From the NCBI GenBank assembly GCA_021808425.1, contig JAKBBS010000237.1, positions 1 through 5,227 on the forward strand: a stretch of DNA of 5,227 nucleotides, read 5' to 3'. Within the stretch, counting starts at the first letter, position 1. The number at the start of each line of letters is the position of its first letter. The stretch comes from Actinomycetes bacterium. Lineage in GTDB: Bacteria > Actinomycetota > Acidimicrobiia > Acidimicrobiales > Palsa-688. The position numbers were made by a program, and so were the translations under genes. The notes under the pieces were generated by a model that searched no databases, was not told the origin of the DNA, and worked only from the letters and a program-made list of their open reading frames with translations. This document shows positions 1 through 4,771 of the stretch, piece by piece.

Positions 1-986
1 CGTTGCGCAGCGACGCTGTCGGTGACACTGTCACATGGGTTTCCAACCGCAACATCAACTACACGAACATATGCACATTCAAATGCCGCTTCTGCGGGTT
101 CTCCAAAGGCCCCCTTTCGCTGAACCTCCGAGGGACACCCTACCTGCTCGACTTCGACGAGATAGCCCGGCGTACCTCGGAGGCGTGGGATCTCGGCGCT
201 ACCGAAGTCTGCCTGCAAGGAGGCATCCACCCCGATTTCAACGGCGAGTACTACATACAGGTCGCCAAGACGGTCAAGGCGGCGTCGCCGGGGATGCACG
301 TTCACGGTTTCAGTGCACTGGAAGTGACAGAGGCCGCGCGACGCTCAGGAGAGCCACTCACGAGCTACCTGAGCCGGTTGAAAGACGCCGGGCTCAAGTC
401 GCTGCCAGGAACCGCCGCAGAGATTCTCGACGATTCGATCAGGGCAAAGCTGTGCCCCGACAAGATCAGTACCGAAGAGTGGCTCGAAGCGCACCGCAGT
501 GCCCACTCGGTCGGGTTGCACTCGAACGTCACGATCATGTTCGGTTCGATCGAGTCCTCCCGCCACTGGGCTCGCCACATTATTCTGACACGTCAACTGC
601 AAAAAGAGACGCACGGATTCACAGAGTTCGTCGGGCTGCCCTTCGTCCACATGGCGGCCCCTATCTACCTGCAACACAAGGCGAGGCGTGGCCCCACCTG
701 GCGCGAGACGCTTCTCGTGCACGCAGTCGCGCGCATCGCCTACCACGGCCACATCGACCACATCCAAGCGTCGTGGGTCAAGCTGGGGGTGCCCGGGGTG
801 CGCCAGCTGCTACAGGCCGGCGTCGACGATCTGGGAGGTACGCTCATCGACGAGAACATCTCTCGCGCCGCCGGTGCGTCGCACGGACAGTACCTGGGCG
901 AGGACGACTTCAGGGAGATCGTCGAGCCTCTGGGGCGTCGCCTCGTGCAGCGCAACACCGCTTACCAGCCGGTCGCAGCAGTTTGA
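1..986 (+). CDS. CofH/FbiC-type radical SAM FO synthase (C-terminal part; 5' end outside window)
   Basis: This is the radical SAM subunit of FO synthase (CofH, or the C-terminal half of fused FbiC). In F420 biosynthesis CofH joins a tyrosine-derived 4-hydroxybenzyl group to 5-amino-6-ribitylaminouracil; CofG then closes the deazaflavin ring. Counting the codon at 3-5 as residue 1, the [4Fe-4S] motif Cx3Cx2C is C24, C28 and C31, preceded by the typical NRNINYTN. Further family blocks are ATEVCLQGGI, the GMHVH segment, LPGTAAEILDD, FTEFVGLPFVH, ASWVKLG and DDLGGTLIDENISRAAG. The segment after the cluster (SKGPLSLNLRGTPY) is about four residues longer than I recall for mycobacterial FbiC. The frame is open to the left edge, so the TTG at 3 is unlikely to be the start, and whether a CofG domain precedes it cannot be seen. 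The stop at 984-986 overlaps the next gene. The family call is firm; whether it is the housekeeping enzyme or a paralog is open. Confidence 0.9.
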   Translation, partial: LRSDAVGDTVTWVSNRNINYTNICTFKCRFCGFSKGPLSLNLRGTPYLLDFDEIARRTSEAWDLGATEVCLQGGIHPDFNGEYYIQVAKTVKAASPGMHVHGFSALEVTEAARRSGEPLTSYLSRLKDAGLKSLPGTAAEILDDSIRAKLCPDKISTEEWLEAHRSAHSVGLHSNVTIMFGSIESSRHWARHIILTRQLQKETHGFTEFVGLPFVHMAAPIYLQHKARRGPTWRETLLVHAVARIAYHGHIDHIQASWVKLGVPGVRQLLQAGVDDLGGTLIDENISRAAGASHGQYLGEDDFREIVEPLGRRLVQRNTAYQPVAAV

Positions 987-1966
987 GAGCGGCGCTCGTC
1001 CGCTCCCACGGCGGCCCCGAAGTCATAGAGGTCGCGACCGTCGACGACCCTCGGGCCACTGAGGGTCAGGTCCTCGTCGAGGTCGCCGCGTGCTCTGTCA
1101 CTTTTCCCGACCTGCTGATGTTGCGGAACATGTACCAATACAAGCCGGACCTGCCTTTCATCCCCGGCTCAGAGGTAGCCGGTATCGTCCGCGGGATTGG
1201 CTCTGGCGTGCATGGCTTCGCTATCGGCGACCGGGTCCTCGGTACTGGAGGGAGCGTCGGGGGGATGGCGGAACTTGCTCTTGTCCGAGCCGACAGCACA
1301 GTGGCGCTTCCGGAGAGCGCCGACTTCGGCGAGGCGGCCGGCCTGCTGTACGGATACGGCACCTCCTACCATGCCCTCGCAGACCGCGCGAACTTGGCGG
1401 CAGGCGAGACACTTGTCGTCCTCGGCGCAGCAGGAGGGGTTGGACTTGCTGCCGTCGAGCTGGGCCGGGCGATGGGAGCGCGGGTGATCGCCGCCGCGTC
1501 TAGCCCGGAGAAGCTCGCACTCTGCGTGGAGCACGGAGCCGACGACACGATCGACTACACCACCGAGGACCTCAAAGCCCGGATCCGCGAACTAACCGGC
1601 GGCGCCGGCGCAGACGTCGTCTACGACCCCGTCGGCGGCCCGTACTCGGAGCCTGCGTTGCGCTCGACAGCGTGGAACGGCCGCTTCTTGGTAATCGGGT
1701 TCGCCGCCGGCGACATCCCGCGAATTCCGCTCAACCTGGCGCTGCTGCGAGGGGCGAGCATCGTCGGAGTGTTCTGGGGGTCGTTTGCAGCCCGCTACCC
1801 CGAACGCAACCGGAAGAACCTGGAGACACTCGTCGGGTGGTGGCACGACGGCCGCATCCACCCACACACCTCGGCGCGCTTTGCTCTCGATCAGGCTTCA
1901 CAGGCACTGGAGGCCCTCGCTGAACGGCGCGCATTGGGCAAGGTGGTCGTGGAGCCGCAGAGGTAG
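983..1966 (+). CDS. MDR-superfamily NADPH:quinone oxidoreductase (zinc-independent)
   Basis: This 327-residue protein has the length and order of the quinone oxidoreductase branch of the medium-chain dehydrogenases, soluble NADPH-dependent reductases of quinones or enones. An N-terminal GroES-like domain (about 1-120) carries FPDLLMLRNMYQ (41-52) and PGSEVAG (61-67). The Rossmann domain has the nucleotide motif GAAGGVG (148-154). GADVVYDPVGG (209-219) and the closing GKVVVEP (319-325) are also typical of the branch. The catalytic and structural zinc ligands of alcohol dehydrogenases are absent. I chose the TTG at 983 because it begins the family's usual N-terminus (MRAALV). Its TTGA overlaps the upstream stop, so translation is probably coupled; no clear Shine-Dalgarno sequence is visible. 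The same frame stays open upstream to about position 35, but that stretch is a shadow of the preceding gene. The substrate is unknown. Acyl-CoA or enone reduction is also possible in this setting. Confidence 0.9.
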   Translation: MRAALVRSHGGPEVIEVATVDDPRATEGQVLVEVAACSVTFPDLLMLRNMYQYKPDLPFIPGSEVAGIVRGIGSGVHGFAIGDRVLGTGGSVGGMAELALVRADSTVALPESADFGEAAGLLYGYGTSYHALADRANLAAGETLVVLGAAGGVGLAAVELGRAMGARVIAAASSPEKLALCVEHGADDTIDYTTEDLKARIRELTGGAGADVVYDPVGGPYSEPALRSTAWNGRFLVIGFAAGDIPRIPLNLALLRGASIVGVFWGSFAARYPERNRKNLETLVGWWHDGRIHPHTSARFALDQASQALEALAERRALGKVVVEPQR

Positions 1967-1998
1967 CTTCGCGTCGGCGGAGCGGTCGCTACGACTGC

Positions 1999-2847
1999 TC
2001 AGCGTACGCTCAACTCCGATACAGAGACAGCCGGATCTGGTCGACGGAAAAGGATCTCCTGCGTGAGGGTCGCACCCACCCGGCCGTCGGCGTCCTGCAT
2101 GATCCCCGAGTAAAGGCCACGACCTCCGCCGGCCTTGAGCGGCCACATCCCGATATAGACCCACTCGTCGGCGCAAAGCGGCTCATGGAACCACAGCGCG
2201 TGATCGATGCTCGGGCCGCCCCTCGGAAATCCCGCCGCCTGACCGTCGCCGAAACCGGAACCGATGTCGGACATGTAGGCGAGCACGCAGGCGTGCAGCA
2301 TCGGATCCGATGGCAGCTTCTGACGGGCCCGCACCCACATTCGGGCCGGCACCGGCCAGTCAAGCGGGTCGTAAGCAACAGCTGGGGGAAGCGCTCGAAT
2401 GTCGACGGTGTGCTCGAAACGGTCGATGATCCCGCCTTCGTCGAGCTGGTCGGGTCGCATATCCATATCGCATGGCGGGCACCATAGTGGCGCTTCCTTT
2501 GGAACCTGGAACGATGCCGACATCGAGAAGATGACCTCGCCGCTTTGGATGGCGACGACATGGCGAGCCGAGAAGGATCCGCCGTCGCGCTCGCGATCCA
2601 CCCGAAGGATCACCGGGCGGTCCACTTGGCCGGGCCTTAGGAAGTACCCGTGCAGCGAGTTCGCCATCCGACCTTCCGGAACGCTGTAGGCCGCCGCTCG
2701 TAGCGCTTGAGCAGCGACCTGTCCGCCGAACAGTGCGGGATACTTTGCTGCGGCCGTCTCGTTGCGCCCACGGTAGAGGTCCTTGTCGAGGAGTTCCAGG
2801 TCGAGCAGTTCGACCAGGTCGTCGGTAGTGGTCATCTGTGGGGTCAT
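1999..2847 (-). CDS. tesB: Acyl-CoA thioesterase II (TesB-like, double hotdog)
   Basis: This 282-residue protein matches TesB, a cytoplasmic thioesterase that hydrolyses medium- and long-chain acyl-CoAs. The N-terminal hotdog (about 10-115) has the family block FGGQVAAQAL (40-49), then NSLHGYFLRPG and GGSFSARHVVAIQ. The C-terminal hotdog has YMSD (191-194), SIDHALWFHEP (213-223) and TQEILFR (262-268). By position these give the TesB triad Asp194, Ser213 (Thr in E. coli, a conservative change) and Gln263. The GTCAT of the ATG at 2845-2847 gives MTPQMTTTDD; a second ATG four codons on is an equally possible start, as neither has a strong ribosome site. The gene is convergent with the oxidoreductase, leaving 32 bases between the stops. 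A broken SDR tail on the same strand ends 7 bases before this start, suggesting that the gene was once second in an operon. The physiological acyl-CoA is not shown. Confidence 0.93.
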   Translation of the reverse strand: MTPQMTTTDDLVELLDLELLDKDLYRGRNETAAAKYPALFGGQVAAQALRAAAYSVPEGRMANSLHGYFLRPGQVDRPVILRVDRERDGGSFSARHVVAIQSGEVIFSMSASFQVPKEAPLWCPPCDMDMRPDQLDEGGIIDRFEHTVDIRALPPAVAYDPLDWPVPARMWVRARQKLPSDPMLHACVLAYMSDIGSGFGDGQAAGFPRGGPSIDHALWFHEPLCADEWVYIGMWPLKAGGGRGLYSGIMQDADGRVGATLTQEILFRRPDPAVSVSELSVR

Positions 2848-2854
2848 AACAAGC

Positions 2855-3010
2855 TCAGCGGATCACTCTAGCGCCGACAACCCCGGTCGCCTCGTTGGCG
2901 CGTGCCATGACGTCGATGGCGACTCTCCTCGGTATAGCGCGAGGCCGTCACAGCTGCTGGAGTCTGAGTAGCTAAATGATCTGCCGATGACGCTGCCTTC
3001 AGGCCGCCGC
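2855..3010 (-). pseudogene. Decayed C-terminal remnant of a short-chain dehydrogenase
   Basis: Read on the minus strand, 2858-2941 encodes RAIPRRVAIDVMARANEA and continues to a TGA at 2855-2857. This matches the tail of the intact SDR in this window (RAMPRRVAIEIMARANEA): 16 of 22 residues over the best stretch are identical, and the substitutions are mostly conservative (I/M, D/E, V/I). Further 5' the frame is broken by an in-frame TGA at 2948-2950. In another frame, VIGRSFSYSDSSS (around 2960-2995) resembles VVPGKFNYVAST of the intact gene, so the copy seems to continue across a frameshift to about 3010. No start, Rossmann motif or YxxxK remains. A weak SDR-like string (PEMVAGRVSIV, near 3150-3190) may belong to the same relic. 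It ends 7 bases before tesB on the same strand, an operon-like junction. The core match is secure; the outer limit is approximate. Confidence 0.75.
2882..2941 (-). repeat. Degenerate 60-base direct repeat, copy 1 (SDR remnant)
   Basis: Aligned without gaps to 3296-3355, 51 of 60 bases agree by eye. Most differences fall so that the encoded residues are kept or change conservatively, which indicates shared coding ancestry rather than a structural repeat. Confidence 0.8.
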
Positions 3011-3055
3011 AGGCTAGCGGAAATGCGACATATCAAGTCCCGGGATAAGACTGTG

Positions 3056-3088
3056 CGTGTAATTACACGAGACACGTGCAATTGCACG
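3056..3088. promoter_or_regulatory. Pair of 14-bp perfect palindromes, probable operator
   Basis: CGTGTAATTACACG (3056-3069) and CGTGCAATTGCACG (3075-3088) are each perfect inverted repeats. They differ from one another at just two positions, which are exchanged symmetrically (T/A to C/G), giving the consensus CGTGYAATTRCACG. Their centres are 19 bases apart, close to two helical turns, so two dimers would sit on roughly the same face of the DNA. This is the look of an operator bound by a dimeric helix-turn-helix repressor of the TetR, MarR or GntR type. I do not recognise the consensus as that of a named regulator, and no regulator gene is in the window. The nearest downstream gene is tesB on the minus strand, about 210 bases away. 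A role as a terminator is unlikely, because the AT-centred stems have no loop. Confidence 0.55.
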
Positions 3089-3228
3089 CATAATTCGCTA
3101 CAAACACGGGCCAAACGACGTATCTCGCAGTTACTAGAAGCGAATTGCGGCAATCTGACTATCGAAACTCGGCCGGCCACCATCTCGGGCATACCCGTCC
3201 CGACTAGCACCGGGCCCGCCCTAACAAC

Positions 3229-3254
3229 GAAGTCCGCCTCTCTGCGCAGACTTC
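3229..3254 (-). terminator. Possible hairpin downstream of the SDR gene
   Basis: GAAGTC (3229-3234) pairs with GACTTC (3249-3254) around a 14-base loop, about 24 bases beyond the SDR stop. The loop region overlaps a 10-bp palindrome, TCTGCGCAGA (3241-3250). A second, outer repeat, ATACCCGT/ACGGGTAT (3191-3198 and 3263-3270), encloses it. On the minus strand the hairpin is followed by a short T-containing stretch (GTTGTTAG) but no real U-run. It may end the EXPERA-SDR transcript; the stem is short and the call is weak. Confidence 0.25.
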
Positions 3255-3277
3255 ACGCCATCACGGGTATAGCGGTG

Positions 3278-4072
3278 TCATTCCTTGTGCAGGAGACCGG
3301 CTGCCTCGTTGGCCCGTGCCATGATCTCGATAGCGACTCTCCTTGGCATAGCGCGCGACATGACAGTAGAGGCGACATAGTTAAATTTGCCCGGCACCAC
3401 CACGGGCGTCCGGCCGATCGCAACGAGCGTCGCTCTGACGACTGCAGCGGGGGTCATCGTCCCGGGGGCCCGAGACGAGGTGCTTCTGACATAGCCAGGA
3501 GTTTCGACGGCTCCGCTGACACAAGCAATGACGTCCACCCCTGATGCTCGGGCCTCGTGCCAGAGTCCCTCTGCGAGCACCCGCATGTACGACTTGGTGG
3601 CAGCGTAGGCGACGAGACCAGGACTTCCCTGCACGCCTGCCAACGAGCTCATCAACACCAAGCCGCCCTTGCCGCGCTCCACCATCCCCGGAAGCAAGGC
3701 GCGAGCGACGCGAAGTGCCCCCAAGCAGTTGACCTGCACCGTCTCCTCCAGCGCGTCAAAAGACGTGGATACAAACGGTCCTACCGGGCTCGATGCCGCG
3801 TTTACTACGACGAAACCGATGTCTCGACGCGACGCCAGCGAGCCAGGAGCATCGTCGTACAACCACTCGGGCTCCCTCAAGTCACCGGCGACCGCTTCGA
3901 CATTTCCAGCGTGGCGTTTCCTCAAGTCTTCAGCAAACGCGCTCAGGACGTCCGCCCGGCGAGCGACGAGCACCAGGTCGAGGCCCCTACTGGCTAGCGA
4001 CTCCGCCCAAGCTGCACCCAGGCCTTCTGAGCCGCCGATTACGAGCGCCGTCGGGCCGAATCGGTCACGCAT
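3278..4072 (-). CDS. Short-chain dehydrogenase/reductase (classical SDR)
   Basis: This 264-residue NAD(P)-dependent oxidoreductase has a single Rossmann fold. The cofactor motif is GGSEGLG (13-19, in place of the usual TGxxxGxG), followed by VLVARR, which ends in two arginines and favours NADP(H). Later motifs are GDL (63-65), VNAAS (90-94, for NNAG), and the catalytic set Asn115, Ser143, Tyr156 and Lys160 (YAATK), all present. The C-terminal extension, with PGKFNYVAS and a basic MPRRVAIEIMARAN helix, resembles actinobacterial SDRs of the 17-beta-hydroxysteroid dehydrogenase/fatty-acyl type. I start it at the ATG at 4070-4072 because this gives the normal short lead before the Rossmann motif; the frame stays open to 4354, but that part overlaps the upstream gene. 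No strong ribosome site is seen. It follows the EXPERA gene by 41 bases on the same strand and is probably co-transcribed. The substrate is unknown; a hydroxy or keto group on a sterol or acyl chain is an inference from context. Confidence 0.92.
   Translation of the reverse strand: MRDRFGPTALVIGGSEGLGAAWAESLASRGLDLVLVARRADVLSAFAEDLRKRHAGNVEAVAGDLREPEWLYDDAPGSLASRRDIGFVVVNAASSPVGPFVSTSFDALEETVQVNCLGALRVARALLPGMVERGKGGLVLMSSLAGVQGSPGLVAYAATKSYMRVLAEGLWHEARASGVDVIACVSGAVETPGYVRSTSSRAPGTMTPAAVVRATLVAIGRTPVVVPGKFNYVASTVMSRAMPRRVAIEIMARANEAAGLLHKE
3296..3355 (-). repeat. Degenerate 60-base direct repeat, copy 2 (3' end of intact SDR)
   Basis: This is the intact partner of 2882-2941, lying inside the last 27 codons of the SDR gene and 414 bases away in the same orientation. 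The two copies agree at 51 of 60 bases. Confidence 0.8.
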
Positions 4073-4113
4073 CTCGACCGCCGGCGGCTCATGGTACGTC
4101 GTCCGCCCCCACC

Positions 4114-4689
4114 TCAAGTTCGCTGCCCCACGAGGAAGTGGTCGCCCGACGCCGCGACCGTCCGGGTGAAAGGATGGGCGTGGCGGGTCATGCGGGTTGC
4201 GACGACGAGAGGCAGAATCAGCCACGGAAGGTTCAGCGCCAGAACCATGGCGAAATGAGGAGTTCGGTAGATGCCGAACCGCTCCTCTGCCAGTATCACC
4301 AGCACATCGGTGGTCATCATCCCGCCCCAGAACACGGCAGGGACCCTGATCCACTCTCTGCCCCGCACGAACGCGTAGATCGCGACTGCGTAAAACGGCC
4401 CGAATATGACGGCGTCGATCCAGATCAGCATTTTCCAGAACGGCGGCCGGGCCATCAACAGCGGGTCGTAGCGCTGCCCGTAGGAGTGCACCAGATTGAC
4501 GAAGAAGTGGGGAGGCCAGATCGGATAACGGAAGTGATACGGGTCAGCGATGGTGAGCTGCTCGATGTCGACGAAATACGTGATGAAGAACAAGTTGACG
4601 CAGAAGAACGCTACGATCACGACGTCGAGAGGACGCTCCCGAAGTCGCAGCGTCCGACGGTCTGCACGAGCGCCTTCCTTGATTGCCAT
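4114..4689 (-). CDS. EXPERA-domain (TMEM97/EBP-like) four-helix membrane protein
   Basis: This 191-residue protein has a charged N-terminus and four hydrophobic segments at about 21-38, 86-108, 113-133 and 145-166. The layout and motifs match the EXPERA superfamily (emopamil-binding sterol isomerase EBP, TMEM97/MAC30, TM6SF2). FVDIEQL (39-45) corresponds to the end of TMEM97 helix 1, YDPLL (74-78) to its conserved DPLL, then come RPPFWK, AIYAFVRG, WIRVPA (113-118) and MTT (125-127). Asp41 and Asp75 occupy the places of the two acidic residues that line the TMEM97 ligand pocket. Family members bind or isomerise sterols within membranes; whether this one is an isomerase or only a binder cannot be told. 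I chose the ATG at 4687-4689 because GGAGG sits 5 bases before it; a GTG at 4701 in the same frame would contain that ribosome site. It leads a probable operon with the SDR and is divergent from the CoA-transferase-like gene. The assignment rests on motif recall. Confidence 0.75.
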   Translation of the reverse strand: MAIKEGARADRRTLRLRERPLDVVIVAFFCVNLFFITYFVDIEQLTIADPYHFRYPIWPPHFFVNLVHSYGQRYDPLLMARPPFWKMLIWIDAVIFGPFYAVAIYAFVRGREWIRVPAVFWGGMMTTDVLVILAEERFGIYRTPHFAMVLALNLPWLILPLVVATRMTRHAHPFTRTVAASGDHFLVGQRT

Positions 4690-4771
4690 CACATCCTCCA
4701 CGAGCGTCTGGTCGTCGGCCGAAGTTTGCGCCTGACTTTGAAGCGCGTTTTAGTAAGGTAGCAACTCGGAC
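4690..4771. promoter_or_regulatory. Divergent promoter region with a KstR-like 14-bp site
   Basis: These 82 bases separate the start codons of two divergent genes and must hold at least the promoter for the EXPERA-SDR pair. At 4739-4752 the sequence TGAAGCGCGTTTTA fits the published KstR operator pattern TnnAACnnGTTnnA at seven of its eight fixed positions; only the fifth base differs. KstR is the TetR-family repressor of cholesterol catabolism genes in mycobacteria and rhodococci. The fit is imperfect, and such matches also occur by chance. No clear -10/-35 pair is visible on either strand. Confidence 0.35.
4695..4699 (-). promoter_or_regulatory. Ribosome binding site GGAGG for the EXPERA gene
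   Basis: CCTCC on the plus strand reads GGAGG on the minus strand, five bases before the ATG at 4687-4689. This is a near-ideal site and spacing. It decides the start in favour of that ATG over the upstream in-frame GTG codons at 4701 and 4692. Confidence 0.75.

Larger units (their letters stand above)
2848..3277. other. Intergenic region without an intact gene (between SDR stop and tesB start)
   Basis: No convincing intact gene lies here, although a minus-strand frame is open from 3210 to 2863. From the tesB side it holds: a decayed SDR C-terminus (2855 to about 3010); two adjacent 14-bp palindromes (3056-3069 and 3075-3088); a stretch at about 3060-3170 visibly lower in GC than the flanking genes, containing an 8-bp inverted repeat AATTCGCT/AGCGAATT (3092-3099 and 3139-3146); and nested inverted repeats just beyond the SDR stop (3191-3270). 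I expect the tesB promoter here, but I cannot assign -35 and -10 boxes with confidence. Confidence 0.7.

Noticed and set aside
35..982. Long open frame upstream of and continuous with the quinone oxidoreductase
   Set aside because: It is out of frame with the clearly conserved CofH-like protein, is rich in Arg, Ala and Pro as expected of a GC-rich shadow, and the oxidoreductase's own N-terminus begins at 983.
1967..1998. Bidirectional terminator between the convergent oxidoreductase and tesB genes
   Set aside because: Only 4-base stems such as AGCG/CGCT are visible and there is no U-run. The 10-bp palindrome AGCGTACGCT at 2001-2010 lies inside the last tesB codons and has no loop.
2863..3210. 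115-codon minus-strand open frame in the spacer as an independent gene
   Set aside because: Its C-terminal part is the SDR remnant in a shifted frame, there is no convincing ribosome site, and the rest crosses the palindromes. I treat it as relic sequence.
2987..3544. 185-codon plus-strand open frame across the spacer and the SDR 3' end
   Set aside because: No recognisable motif; its second half is antisense to the conserved SDR, and its first part lies over the remnant and the palindromes.
4073..4354. N-terminal extension of the SDR by 94 codons
   Set aside because: It overlaps the EXPERA coding sequence and has no domain features; the ATG at 4072 gives the usual SDR start.
3793..4761. 322-codon plus-strand open frame
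   Set aside because: It is antisense to the SDR and the EXPERA gene, both of which show family motifs. Its composition (Arg, His, Asp, Pro) is that of a shadow frame.
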